Assembly (NCBI GenBank): GCA_026225235.1
Contig: JAMFSK010000095.1
Coordinates: 1 to 64,000 of the forward strand
From: Burkholderiales bacterium
GTDB lineage: Bacteria; Pseudomonadota; Gammaproteobacteria; Burkholderiales; Burkholderiaceae
Direction of reading: 5' to 3'
Length of the DNA stretch: 64,000 nucleotides
Of this stretch, positions 35,935 through 45,796 are shown piece by piece (position 1 is the stretch's first letter; every line of letters starts with the position of its first letter). Position numbers and translations under genes: made by a program. The notes under the pieces are model-generated. The model did not search any database. It was not told where the DNA came from and saw nothing but the letters and a program-made list of their open reading frames with translations.

Positions 35935-36615
35935 CTAAGCCGCCTGCATCAGCTTGATCAGTTCCCGGGCTGCCGGGCCGGATGAGGCCGGGTTCTGGCC
36001 AGTGATGAGCTTGCCGTCGACGATGGTGAAGATGCCCCAGTCGGCCCCCTTCTCAAAACGACCGCCAAGTCGCTTCAGTTCATCTTCGACGAGGAAAGGC
36101 ACGACCTTGGTTAGACCGACCGCTTCTTCCTCGGAATTGGTAAAGCCGGTAACGCGTTTTCCCTGGACGATGGGGTGCCCTTCGAAAGTCACTTTCTGAA
36201 AAACCGCGGGCGCATGACAGACGGCAGCGACTGGCTTGCCAGCGTTGTAGAAATCCTCGATCAATGCGATCGACTTTTTGTCATTGACCAGATCCCACAT
36301 CGGGCCATGGCCGCCGGGATAGAAGACGGTGTCGTAGTGGCTTGCCTGGACGTCGGCGAGCTTGATGGTATTGGCCAAGACCTTTTGAGTCACCACATCA
36401 TCCTTGAAACGCGCCATTGACTCCGTCTGGTTGCCAGGCTCGTCACTCTTCGGATCGATGGGCGGTTGCCCGCCTTTAGGAGAAGCCACCGTGATCTCTG
36501 CCCCGGCATCCTTGAACACATAGTAGGGGGCGGTGAACTCCTCGAGCCAGAAACCCGTCGGCTTGCCGGTGTCACCAAGCAGGTTGTGCGAGGTTAAAAC
36601 CATCAGGACTTTCAT
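35935..36615 (-). CDS. type 1 glutamine amidotransferase-like (Hsp31/DJ-1) protein
   Basis: About 226 residues of the DJ-1/PfpI superfamily, Hsp31-like branch. The nucleophile elbow is PVAAVCHAPAVFQ (Cys followed by His). The early Glu lies in GFWLEEFTAPYYVFKDAGA, and the family stretch YDTVFYPGGHGPMWDL is present. Such proteins act as glyoxalase III, deglycase or chaperone; which applies here cannot be told. ATG 36615 has GGAG 7 bases upstream. Convergent with the sucA-like gene. Confidence 0.92.
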   Translation of the reverse strand: MKVLMVLTSHNLLGDTGKPTGFWLEEFTAPYYVFKDAGAEITVASPKGGQPPIDPKSDEPGNQTESMARFKDDVVTQKVLANTIKLADVQASHYDTVFYPGGHGPMWDLVNDKKSIALIEDFYNAGKPVAAVCHAPAVFQKVTFEGHPIVQGKRVTGFTNSEEEAVGLTKVVPFLVEDELKRLGGRFEKGADWGIFTIVDGKLITGQNPASSGPAARELIKLMQAA

Positions 36616-37022
36616 TGTCAATCTCCGTCCATCGAGGTGAATGCCTGACGCGTCATCGTTGGGGGATGTCTAAAGCAGCGACAGGAGAGATCTATAGGAT
36701 AGGGAGCGTTTTCGCTCCTGCGGATTTTCTGTCGAAAAAACAGATATTCCAGAATGAGAGGCTTGAGATCTTTATATCGCCGATGCTCACGCCGTTCGCA
36801 TTTGTCTGAGTAACCCACGAGGGGCAGCTCTGAGATCCCGTTGGCGCGAAAACGAGGTACAGCGTGATATCGGACGCTTTTGAGCGCTTGTCGCGAAGAC
36901 ATGACACAGGTGATGCCGTATTATTCTTACCGGCCCCTGCCACGTGCGGTGAGATGAGGCTGGCCGTTTGACAGTGCAAATCCGGGGCCGATCTGCAGGT
37001 CATATCAACGTATAGGGAGAGG
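36616..37022. other. non-coding gap with a short hairpin
   Basis: About 407 bases between divergent genes. GGAGCG (36703-36708) and CGCTCC (36713-36718) form a tight hairpin with a TTTT loop. It lies in a stretch with more A and T than the coding DNA nearby (about 36690-36800). No gene is seen here. Confidence 0.4.
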
Positions 37023-37319
37023 ATGATGGCTAAAGGCTATTGGGTTTCGGCGTACCGAAAGGTGCTCAAGCCGGACCAACTAGCGGAGTATTCCAAGCTT
37101 GCCACCGTGGCGATACGTGATGGCGGGGGGCATGTGCTGACTCGCGGGATGGCGGCCCTGGCCCACGGTGCCGGCATTGCGGAACGGACTGTTCTGGTCG
37201 AATTCGACAGTATCGATCAAGCAGTCGCGGCATTTGAAGGCGCCCAGTATCAGGCTGCGCTTGAAGTGCTGGGTGACGCCGTCGAGCGGGATTTTCGCAT
37301 CGTTGAAGGTGTGAGTTAA
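37023..37319 (+). CDS. DUF1330 domain protein
   Basis: About 98 residues. MAKGYWVSAYRKVLKPDQLA is a typical DUF1330 opening, with LTRGMAALAHGAGIAERTVL VEF in the middle and FEGAQYQAAL near the end. The family has a ferredoxin-like dimeric fold and no settled function. AGGGAGAGG directly precedes the ATG pair at 37023/37026. It is a single gene with no close partner. Confidence 0.9.
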   Translation: MMAKGYWVSAYRKVLKPDQLAEYSKLATVAIRDGGGHVLTRGMAALAHGAGIAERTVLVEFDSIDQAVAAFEGAQYQAALEVLGDAVERDFRIVEGVS

Positions 37320-37651
37320 GGAGAACCGCGTTCTCTCATGGCGCGACTGTCGTCATCCGGATGGTTATGGCGATGGGCCTCGGACTGCGCGGTTCTGGCG
37401 ATGCTCGAGCGCCCTCTCATGTATCGGGAGAAAACACGTGTTGTTTCGCATAGGGTAGGGATGCCGGAATCTTTTTTGCGGTCACGAATCGGAATTTGCA
37501 AGAACCCACTTGAGAACGTCGCAGAACAGCGGCGTGACTGTCGGTGCACGACAGCGTTTGCCGCGCAATAGGTAGCGTTGACCGTTTGGTTTGACTAGTA
37601 TGTAAAAGCGTCGCCGACGGACTTCCGCAACGGACTTTTCCTCAAGACCGG
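37320..37651. other. non-coding gap
   Basis: About 330 bases between the DUF1330 gene and the response regulator. Open frames of about 77 codons exist on both strands but neither has a ribosome site nor any recognisable protein. I see nothing else in it. Confidence 0.4.
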
Positions 37652-38320
37652 ATGATGAGACAGGACAACATCGGAATGGATAGCCAATCGTTGTCGGATG
37701 CGCTTGTTTACGTGATTGACGACGATGAATCGATTCGAACTTCGCTGGTGACGTTGCTCAGGTCAGTGGGAATTCCAGCGCGAGCCTTTGAGTCGGCTGA
37801 TGGGTTCCTTGGGTCCGAGATGCCGGACGTCCCGAGTTGTCTCATTCTGGACATTCGCCTGCGTGGGGCGAGCGGATTGACCTTGCAGCAGGATGCCTTC
37901 AAGGGCAGTGTTCATGTTCCGATCATTTTTCTGACGGCGCATGGCGACGTCGGGATGTCGGTGAAAGCCATGAAAGCCGGTGCTTTCGATTTCCTGACAA
38001 AGCCATTTAATGATCAGGACTTGCTTGATACCATCGCAGCGGCGCTGAAAAGCGATGCGCTTTTTCGGTATCAGAAGAGGCTGGTCGCCGGTGTTCGCTA
38101 CGCCTACGAGTCATTGACGTCGCGAGAGCGCGAGGTCATATGCCTGGTAGCCGAGGGGTTGATGAACAAGCAGATCGCCGAGCGTCTCTGTTTGAGCGAA
38201 GTGACGGTGAAGATATATCGGTCGCAGGCGATGCACAAGCTAAGTGCGCACTCAGTACCCGACGTCGTCAGGAAGCTGCAACAGGTGGGCGTCAGCGAGG
38301 GCGGCGCCGCGCATTCCTGA
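37652..38320 (+). CDS. FixJ-like response regulator with LuxR HTH
   Basis: About 222 residues. The receiver domain shows the acidic cluster VIDDDES, phosphorylatable Asp67 in LILDIRLRG, the switch Thr in IIFLTAHGDV and Lys in FLTKPF. The C-terminal LuxR-type HTH is LTSREREVICLVAEGLMNKQ then LCLSEVTVKIYRSQAMHKL. A later ATG at 37676 is an alternative start. It probably receives phosphate from the histidine kinase at 39627-45131, with only a LysR gene between them. Confidence 0.93.
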   Translation: MMRQDNIGMDSQSLSDALVYVIDDDESIRTSLVTLLRSVGIPARAFESADGFLGSEMPDVPSCLILDIRLRGASGLTLQQDAFKGSVHVPIIFLTAHGDVGMSVKAMKAGAFDFLTKPFNDQDLLDTIAAALKSDALFRYQKRLVAGVRYAYESLTSREREVICLVAEGLMNKQIAERLCLSEVTVKIYRSQAMHKLSAHSVPDVVRKLQQVGVSEGGAAHS

Positions 38321-38576
38321 GCGTCCGCAGGCCGACTCGCGCCACCGAGATGAGGGAGAACCCTCTGCCACTCTCATTCCCGCATACACAAACCGCTGCG
38401 ATCTATCCCAAAGTATTAAACCACCATGCGGGTGGACGGTTTTTAGCACCACATCAGACGATGGCGCTGCGCAATGTTCGGGCCTAACCTTCAATCGTTG
38501 ACCAAAAATGCTATTCAAGCTGCAAAGACTCTTGCGGCTGGATGCACGCATTCTAAATTAACCGGTGAGGTGCGAG

Positions 38577-39566
38577 ATGGACCAGCTTTTTATGTTGCGT
38601 GCATTCGTTGCAGCTGCGCGATTTCAAAGTTTTAGCAAGGCAGCAGAATCCTTGAATGTGACTACCGGGTCGATATCGAAGGCTATAGCCAAGCTCGAAG
38701 GGTGCATTCAAGCGAGGGTTCTACTTAGGACAACGCGGTCTGTTTCCTTGACCGAAGCGGCGCAACCCTACTATCTGAGTTGCTGTCGTTTGCTCGAGGA
38801 ACTCGATGAAGCCAATCGGCGCATCACGCAGGAGCGTGAAGTGGACAGCGGAAAGCTGCGGCTTATCGTGCATCCCATGTTGATGAGCGAAGTCTTCTCG
38901 CGCCTGGTACGGGATTATCACGCGATTGCCCCCAATGTGAGTCTGACGGTTTCGGTTCAGGAAGGCGCCGCGAATCTGTATGACGGTCGTTTCGACATTG
39001 CCATTCTGCCGCCTCATCTCGTCGAACAATCGGGGGTGATTCGCCGAACCCTCGCGAATTCACCACGCATTTTCGTTGCCGCCCCTGACTATCTGGAGCA
39101 ATACGGTATGCCCCGGGCTGCCGTCGATCTGGCGAATCACTTTCTCCTGCTCGATCTCGACTCGCGGAAGAAGGGCGCGAATGTCATCGACGTTCTCGAG
39201 AGGGGAACGCGCGTCTGCGTGTCCTCCATGTCGTCGATGGACGGCAATGAAATACTACTCAGAGCCGCCGCGCTGACGGGGACCGGTATCGCGGCGTTGC
39301 CTGAAATCATGGTTCGCGAAGACATCGACACGGGGCGTCTCACGCATATCTTGCCGCAGTGCACGACAGCGGAGAGCAAGGTTGAAATCTGCCTCTTCTA
39401 TTCACACCGGGAACTGCTTCCTGCGAGGCTGAGGACGTTCGTCAATTTCTGCATGGAGTTTTTCAGATCGTCGGCTCGACACGATGTCGAGGACATCGGC
39501 GTGGCTTTACAACGACAGGTCGATTGCCAGGAGCTCGAGTTGGCGGCCGACCCCAGCTCCGTGTGA
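38577..39566 (+). CDS. LysR-family regulator
   Basis: About 330 residues. The N-terminal HTH is FVAAARFQSFSKAAESLNVT followed by SISKAIAKLEGCIQARVLLR TTR, typical of the LysR CrgA-like group. The co-inducer domain spans about 90-300. ATG 38577 follows GAGG; a GTG four codons earlier is possible. It sits between the response regulator and the giant kinase and ends 60 bases before the kinase stop on the opposite strand. No target gene is apparent. Confidence 0.92.
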   Translation: MDQLFMLRAFVAAARFQSFSKAAESLNVTTGSISKAIAKLEGCIQARVLLRTTRSVSLTEAAQPYYLSCCRLLEELDEANRRITQEREVDSGKLRLIVHPMLMSEVFSRLVRDYHAIAPNVSLTVSVQEGAANLYDGRFDIAILPPHLVEQSGVIRRTLANSPRIFVAAPDYLEQYGMPRAAVDLANHFLLLDLDSRKKGANVIDVLERGTRVCVSSMSSMDGNEILLRAAALTGTGIAALPEIMVREDIDTGRLTHILPQCTTAESKVEICLFYSHRELLPARLRTFVNFCMEFFRSSARHDVEDIGVALQRQVDCQELELAADPSSV

Positions 39567-39626
39567 ATGACCTGTGTCCCTGGCAAGAGGGAGCGGAAAC
39601 ATAGGGGCTGTCCGCTCTCTTTATTG

Positions 39627-42600
39627 TCACGTATCCGGGTGATGCACACTTCCATCTTGTGTAGGCAAGGTGAACTGAAAGATGGCGCCGCTCGGCGATT
39701 TTGCGCTTGCCCACAATCTTCCGCCGTGACTTTCGATGATTGAGCGGCAGATCGGAAGGCCCATCCCCAGGCCGTTAGGTTTGGTGGTGTAGAAGGTCTC
39801 GAAGACACCGTCGAAATGTTCGGGGTCCAGTCCCGGTCCCGAGTCTTCCACCGTCACGCAGAGTTCATCCGCGTCGGCCTTGCTTGTCCGGATCGAGAGC
39901 GCTCGCTCGTTGACGTTGATCTCGCTCATCGCTTCAATCGCGTTGATCATCAGATTGAGCATCACTTGCTGCAGTTGCACCCGGTCGCCTTGAATTCGCG
40001 GCAATCCCTCAAGAAGCTCGACTTCGACATCGATGCCATGCTTGTGCGCATCGTTGCGCATGAAAGCAATCAACTCAAGAATCGTTTCGTTGATATCCAG
40101 GCCGTCCTTGCGTTGCGGCTCCTTCTTGAAGAAGGCACGAGTCCGATCGACGATCTGATTCGCGCGAAGGCTGTCACCGACAATATAAGTGAGTGTCTCG
40201 CGGGCCTCGTGCAGATTGGGCGGCTGTGCTCCCAGCCAGCGCAAGGCGGCACTCGCGTGGGCAGCGATCGCGGCGATCGGCTGCTTGACTTCATGGGCAA
40301 TCGACGCTGAGAGGTGCCCCATGGTTGCTACCCGGTTTGAATGTGCCAACGCCATCTGAAGGTCGAGATTTCTCCGCTCTCCGTCGCGTACTTCCTGTTG
40401 CGCTCGCCTTTGCTCGGTGAGGTCGAGGACAAAGGCGACGCACTCGTCATCTTGTTCACCGAATGCCGCTACCCCAATCAGAACCGGCACCCGGCTGCCA
40501 TCCTTGCGAAAGTATTCCTTCTCGAAGGGTTGGGCGGTCCGGGTGGCCTTCAATTCGGTCAATACGAGTTCGTCGCGGCTGCGCCACTCGGGTGGAGTCA
40601 GCTCGGTCCAGCGCACGAGTCCTGAGAGGAGATCCTCCCGGCTGTAGTCAACCAGACGCAGAAAGGCATCGTTGGCGTCAATGATACGGCCTTCGAAATC
40701 ACTGATGTAGACCGCGATAATATTGGATTCGACCAGACGCCGAACCTTGATCTCCCGTTCCCGAAGGTCCGCATAAAGACGGGCATTCTCCAGCGAGATA
40801 GCCGCCTGCGACGCCAGCAGATCGAGCAGCGCGGAGCGGCGTGCCGTGAAAACATTGGTAGCGACTGTGTTCTCGAGATACAGCAGGCCGCCCAGTTTCC
40901 CCTGTCTGACGAGCGGCAAACAGAACACGGACCGGGTCGCGCCGCTAGAAAGGTACTCGTCGTCCGAGAAGAGCTGAAGCCTCAAGGCATCGTCGATGAT
41001 GACGCTTTTTTGCGTGTGAATCACATAACGCAGCAGGGCGGCAGGGGCAGGCGATTCGGCAACTGCTTCGTGGTTCAATAAAATCTTGTCGCCCACGACA
41101 CGAGCCTCCGCCTCGATACGATAGCCGTTATCCCGCGCGATGATCAACAAGCCTCGATCGGCGCCGGCCGCCTGTAGCGCAATCGTCATCAAACGCTCGA
41201 TCAGGCCGGGAAGCTCGATCTCGCTCGAGAGTGCCTGGGACGCCTTGAGCAGCGTGGCGGCGTCGAACTGCCGAACCTCAGTGCCGGGTGTCGCCATCGG
41301 CCAGTTCTCTTGAGGTGCGACAAGGCGTGGATATCGCTCGTCGAGCTGCGCGACTTTGCCATCGGCGCCCCACAGCGCAAAGCAGTGACGTGCGTTGCGC
41401 AGACAGGCATGGGCGTTGGTCTTGAGCTCGCGATCCAGATAGAAACGTCCGGCAAGCTCGTTGACCATGCCTTCATTGTGTACAAACCCGTTTTCGTGAG
41501 CCGAGTGAACGGCGTGTTCGTAGAGGCGCATCGCATCGAGATCACGGCCATCCAGACGTGCAAGCTCTGCCAGAACCAGCATATGACGGTTGCGATAATT
41601 CTCCGGGCAGTGTTCGGCCCACAATTCGAACATCTTCAGTTTCGCGGCAAGCACGTTGCGGTGGGCATATTGCTCTTCAATCGAGGCGTCCGCATAGAGC
41701 GCCGTCAGCGTGAGCACATGGAAGAAGTGGAAAGTCGCTTCGATGGGCAGCGCCCTGGCAGCAATGAGCATGGCCTCTGCCTCGCGCGCTGCAGTCAATG
41801 CCTCGGCATACCGGCCGTCGAGAAAGGCCAGCATCAGCGTGACGACGTGATAGACGACAATGCCACAACCCCAGTTTGCTCGGGTAAGCGCCGCGAAACA
41901 GGCCGCGCCGTCGAACTCGTCGTCGTTCAGCTTCAGCGTTTCGGTGGTCTTGCCCCGAAGGCTCGCGACGAGTTGCTGTTCCGCCCGGATGGTCTCGTGA
42001 ACGGCGTCGTTGTGACTTTCTCGCGCAAGCACAGCGTACTTTTCCGATAGCGCCTGCACGTCCTCAAGGGAAGTCCCCGTCTCGATCGCCTGCCATACCG
42101 CGTTGAATGCGAGATTGCCGGCAAAAACGAGGTCGCCGACTTCCATGCAGGCGACGGTTGCCTTTTCGAGAAGCGGCTGATTGGCCGCCATGTGACTACG
42201 CCAGAAATTAATATGACTCGCGTGCAGATGAAGCAGCTTCCCATAGAGACGTTGGTTACCGAACTTTTCGTTTAGGCGCAACGACATCTCTGAGAATTTC
42301 ACCGCAGTGGGTATGTCTGCGGCGCCCGACGCGAGCATCAGAGAGTAGTTGCCGTAAGCAAAACTGGAATTGTCGGTGTTGCCATGCCGCAAGGAGAGGT
42401 TGACTGCCTTGAGCGTGATGAGCGGATAATAAACGGGCCGCGCGGCAAACGCGCAGGGCATCGCTTCGACCAGAAGATTGATGATGGCCCGCGTGGCGGG
42501 GGCAGCGGCGACCGGCGCATCGACAAGGTCCTCGATGGCTCTGCCCGCAAGATTGAGCGGAATCTCTTGCAGCGCGGCATCGATTGCGACCTGAAGGTCT

Positions 42601-45131
42601 TCATCGGATTCGGGAAGGACAATGCCGAAATCGCGGAGCGCATCACGGGCGACGCCGAAGCTTTCGTCGTATCGGCCGGCGAGCTGATACAACTGCATAC
42701 GCAGGCTGAACACTTTTGCGCGGTCGAGATTGGAATGAGCCTGGCCGAGGATCATGTCGAACATGACGTCCGCCTTGAGAAAATCGCCCGCGAGATATTC
42801 ACATTCCGAGAAGACGAGATAGAGGTCGAACGTCTCGTCATAACGCCGTACCCAGGCATCGGATGGCAGCATCGCTGCACCCTGTGCCAGATAGGTACGA
42901 GCCGATGCATAAGCCGTTGAACGCATGGCGCGCTTGCCCGCGATCAGGTTCAGCGCGATGGTCTGCTCGCGCTCCGCCTCGGACGTAATTAGCGTCGCGC
43001 CGCGATTCAGGTGGATGACGATGTCGAAGATGGCCTCGTCGGGCGCTTCCGGAGTTGCACGAGACGCGAGTGCACGGCCGATGCGTAGGTGCACACCGGG
43101 GCGCTCGCTGACCGGAATGAGCGCATAAGCGGCTTCCTGAACGCGATCGTGCGCGAACGCATAGGCGTCTTTCACGCGGAAGAGCAAACCTGCCTGCACG
43201 GCTTCCCAAAGCTTCCTGCGGATCGCTTCCTCAGATTCACCGTACACCCTGGTTATCACAGTGAGCTCGACGGCGTTGCCGAGACAGGCAAGCTTCGCCA
43301 ACGCGTCGCGGGTAGCGTCAGGCAGTCTGCCGAGTGCGGCTGCCATCAGATCCACAATGTTCTCGGTGAAGCCCTGCGCGCGGATGTGGGACAGATCCCA
43401 ACTCCACTGCACGGTGTCATGGTCGAACGTGAGCAACTTCTGGTCGGCCAATGCCCTCAGGAACTGGATCGTGAAGAACGGATTGCCGCCCGTCTTTCGA
43501 TGCACCAGCTGTGCAAGCGGTTCGGCCCTCGCGCTTTTGCAGCTCAGCGATTCGGCCACCAGTTGAGTGACGTAGTCGGTTGTGAGCGGCGTGAGCGCAA
43601 TCTCTTGCACTTTCCCGCCGGCATTGCGGATTGTTTTGAGCGTGCGCGTGAGGGGGTGCGACGGCTCTACCTCGTTGTCACGATAAGCGCCAACGAGCAG
43701 AACGTGCCGAACGTCCGAATACGTCGCGAGATGTTCGAGCAGGTCGAGCGTCGCTGCATCGAGCCATTGCAGATCGTCGATGAACAGCGCGAGCGGATGT
43801 TCTGGCTGGGCGAACACGCTGAGGAAGCGGCGGAAGACGAGCTGAAAGCGGTTTTGGGCGTCCTGCGGCGGCAAAGTCGGGACGGGCGGTTGCTCGCCGA
43901 TAATGAGTGCAAGCTCAGGGACCAGGCTTACAATTAGCTGACCATTCGGGGCAAGTGCCTCCTCGAGCGCGTGCCTCCATCGGTCGATCTCCAAGTCACT
44001 CTTGCTCAGCAGATCGCGCACCAGAGACTGGAAGGCTTGCGCAAAGGGAACATAGGGAATGCCGCGCTTGTACTGATCGAACTTGCCGGCCGCGAAGAGG
44101 CCGCGCGGCTGCACGAGTACATGGTGTAGTTGATTGACGATCGACGATTTGCCGATGCCCGCGTAACCGGAGATCAAGACCAGTTCGGCGGGAGCGCCGG
44201 CCGCGATCCGGTCAAATGCAGCCACAATGGCCGCAGTCTGGGCCTCGCGGCCGTAAAGTTTCTCAGGAATCAGCAGCCGCTCGGACACGTCATGTGCGCC
44301 CAGCGTAAATGGATCGATCTCCTGGTGCGCATCCCATGCCACGCGACACGACTCGAGGTCGGCCTCGACACCTGCCGCGCTCTGGTAGCGATCCTCCGCC
44401 GCCTTGGCGAGGAGCTTCAGAATGATGTTTTCGACCGCCTCCGGTACGCCATCGATGCGTTCGCCGGGAGGCGTGGGCCGGCGCGCGATATGGCAATGAA
44501 TCCATTCCGCTGCGTCCGTTGCGTTGAACGGCAGCGATCCGGTGAGCATCTCGTACAGCGTGATCCCAAACGAGTAGAGGTCGCTGCGCGCATCGATCGA
44601 GCGATTGATGCGGCCTGTCTGCTCGGGTGCCATGTAGGCGAAGCTACCCGTGACAATATCGGGCGGCGTGGGCGGATCGAGTTCGTGCGGCAGTTGTGTG
44701 GCCAGGCCGAAGCCGGTGAGTCTTACCTTGCCGTTGCTGTTCACCAGCACGTTCGCCGGCTTGATGTCCTTATGAACGAGGCCGCATCGATGAACGTGGC
44801 CGAGCGCTTTCGCACAGTAGACGGCGATCAGTAAAAAACGCTTGAGTTCGAGTGGTCCGAGTGAGCAATCGAGGGGCTCGCCGCCATCATCGTCGAGAAG
44901 CAGCATCGGACGAACCCTGCTTCGATCGAGCGTTAGCGGCTGGGCTGCCCAATGAGGGTCGAGCATCGACGCCAATGCGTACTCGTGCTCGAGGCGAGCG
45001 ATGCTCTGGGAAGTCGTGCGTGTGGGAAGCCGTGCTAGGACAGGGACGGGATTATGGGGTTGCCGCGCGCGATACAAGGCGAAGTCGCCATCATCGTGCA
45101 GAAGCTCCAGCTCATATCCTCCGAGGTTCAT
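39627..45131 (-). CDS. giant kinase-like/AAA/GAF/PAS sensor histidine kinase
   Basis: About 1834 residues. A Ser/Thr-kinase-like domain (about 5-270) keeps the catalytic loop HKDIKPANVL (120-129) but has TGFG in place of DFG (Asp to Gly at 140), and no clear VAIK Lys. An AAA-type ATPase follows with P-loop GYAGIGKSS (322-330), then a long helical repeat region, a GAF domain, a PAS domain (VESNIIAVYISDFEGRIIDA), and a HisKA/HATPase pair with His near 1613 in SIAHEVKQP and the ATP box MGLPICRSIIESHGG. This is the trifunctional sensor architecture common in Burkholderiales. ATG 45131 is chosen over a longer frame. Confidence 0.93.
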   Translation of the reverse strand: MNLGGYELELLHDDGDFALYRARQPHNPVPVLARLPTRTTSQSIARLEHEYALASMLDPHWAAQPLTLDRSRVRPMLLLDDDGGEPLDCSLGPLELKRFLLIAVYCAKALGHVHRCGLVHKDIKPANVLVNSNGKVRLTGFGLATQLPHELDPPTPPDIVTGSFAYMAPEQTGRINRSIDARSDLYSFGITLYEMLTGSLPFNATDAAEWIHCHIARRPTPPGERIDGVPEAVENIILKLLAKAAEDRYQSAAGVEADLESCRVAWDAHQEIDPFTLGAHDVSERLLIPEKLYGREAQTAAIVAAFDRIAAGAPAELVLISGYAGIGKSSIVNQLHHVLVQPRGLFAAGKFDQYKRGIPYVPFAQAFQSLVRDLLSKSDLEIDRWRHALEEALAPNGQLIVSLVPELALIIGEQPPVPTLPPQDAQNRFQLVFRRFLSVFAQPEHPLALFIDDLQWLDAATLDLLEHLATYSDVRHVLLVGAYRDNEVEPSHPLTRTLKTIRNAGGKVQEIALTPLTTDYVTQLVAESLSCKSARAEPLAQLVHRKTGGNPFFTIQFLRALADQKLLTFDHDTVQWSWDLSHIRAQGFTENIVDLMAAALGRLPDATRDALAKLACLGNAVELTVITRVYGESEEAIRRKLWEAVQAGLLFRVKDAYAFAHDRVQEAAYALIPVSERPGVHLRIGRALASRATPEAPDEAIFDIVIHLNRGATLITSEAEREQTIALNLIAGKRAMRSTAYASARTYLAQGAAMLPSDAWVRRYDETFDLYLVFSECEYLAGDFLKADVMFDMILGQAHSNLDRAKVFSLRMQLYQLAGRYDESFGVARDALRDFGIVLPESDEDLQVAIDAALQEIPLNLAGRAIEDLVDAPVAAAPATRAIINLLVEAMPCAFAARPVYYPLITLKAVNLSLRHGNTDNSSFAYGNYSLMLASGAADIPTAVKFSEMSLRLNEKFGNQRLYGKLLHLHASHINFWRSHMAANQPLLEKATVACMEVGDLVFAGNLAFNAVWQAIETGTSLEDVQALSEKYAVLARESHNDAVHETIRAEQQLVASLRGKTTETLKLNDDEFDGAACFAALTRANWGCGIVVYHVVTLMLAFLDGRYAEALTAAREAEAMLIAARALPIEATFHFFHVLTLTALYADASIEEQYAHRNVLAAKLKMFELWAEHCPENYRNRHMLVLAELARLDGRDLDAMRLYEHAVHSAHENGFVHNEGMVNELAGRFYLDRELKTNAHACLRNARHCFALWGADGKVAQLDERYPRLVAPQENWPMATPGTEVRQFDAATLLKASQALSSEIELPGLIERLMTIALQAAGADRGLLIIARDNGYRIEAEARVVGDKILLNHEAVAESPAPAALLRYVIHTQKSVIIDDALRLQLFSDDEYLSSGATRSVFCLPLVRQGKLGGLLYLENTVATNVFTARRSALLDLLASQAAISLENARLYADLREREIKVRRLVESNIIAVYISDFEGRIIDANDAFLRLVDYSREDLLSGLVRWTELTPPEWRSRDELVLTELKATRTAQPFEKEYFRKDGSRVPVLIGVAAFGEQDDECVAFVLDLTEQRRAQQEVRDGERRNLDLQMALAHSNRVATMGHLSASIAHEVKQPIAAIAAHASAALRWLGAQPPNLHEARETLTYIVGDSLRANQIVDRTRAFFKKEPQRKDGLDINETILELIAFMRNDAHKHGIDVEVELLEGLPRIQGDRVQLQQVMLNLMINAIEAMSEINVNERALSIRTSKADADELCVTVEDSGPGLDPEHFDGVFETFYTTKPNGLGMGLPICRSIIESHGGRLWASAKSPSGAIFQFTLPTQDGSVHHPDT

Positions 45132-45796
45132 GATGAAGCCCTGGCCCGATTGGAAGCAAGTCCGCTGGCAATTGTCCGCGATTCTCGCGTTTTTTGCTAT
45201 GGCTGACACTCAATTCGCCAATAATCCCGCGAAAGAAAGCGAGGTAATTGTCTGAACAAAGGCCGATTTAAATCCAGATCCCGAATCGCGCGCGAGCCGA
45301 ACTTTGTCGCAGAAGGCGACTCTGGGCAAGCTATTACGCGTCGATCGGACTCAATGCGAGTCCGCTTATGCCGGCGAAGCAAAGCCGGGAAAGATGGCTT
45401 CACTGCCACGAATCGATCTCGAGGCATTAAAGGCCTTTCCGGGTCATATGTATCGACGTGAGGGACTATTTAGAATCCCCATGCAACTATTCGACCAGGT
45501 CAAGAATGGTCATCAAAACGCGACATTGGCCACGTCGTCGCGCTGAGGAAACAATCCAAACTTATATGTTCCGTCGGCCTGCTTTCCAGACTGCCGGAAC
45601 TGCTGCAGAGTAAGTGCTACGACATCAAGGATCTTGGACCTGCGGTGTCCGCGGACAGATCAATGCCATTTTCACAAGAAAATGCGAGCAGCGATGCTCA
45701 GGGACGCTCCTCGAAAGCGCCGTGCGTCTCGGCGCGGATCATCCAACTGATCTGAATAGATATGCGAATCAAGTTCCAGGCAGGAGAAATTGGACA
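45132..45796. other. long non-coding gap
   Basis: About 665 bases between the divergent giant kinase and the epoxide hydrolase. The frame 45304-45546 (80 codons) has no convincing ribosome site or family. A small hairpin, GGACTC (45347-45352) with GAGTCC (45358-45363), is the only structure noticed. It may hold promoters of both flanking genes or a decayed gene. Confidence 0.4.

Noticed and set aside
37338-37571. 77-codon frames on both strands
   Set aside because: No ribosome site and no family; short frames are expected by chance in GC-rich DNA.
41310-42050. 246-codon plus-strand frame inside the giant kinase
   Set aside because: Antisense to conserved coding sequence, with no recognisable domain.
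43089-43937. 282-codon plus-strand frame inside the giant kinase
   Set aside because: Shadow frame opposite the AAA and helical region of the sensor kinase; no ribosome site or family.
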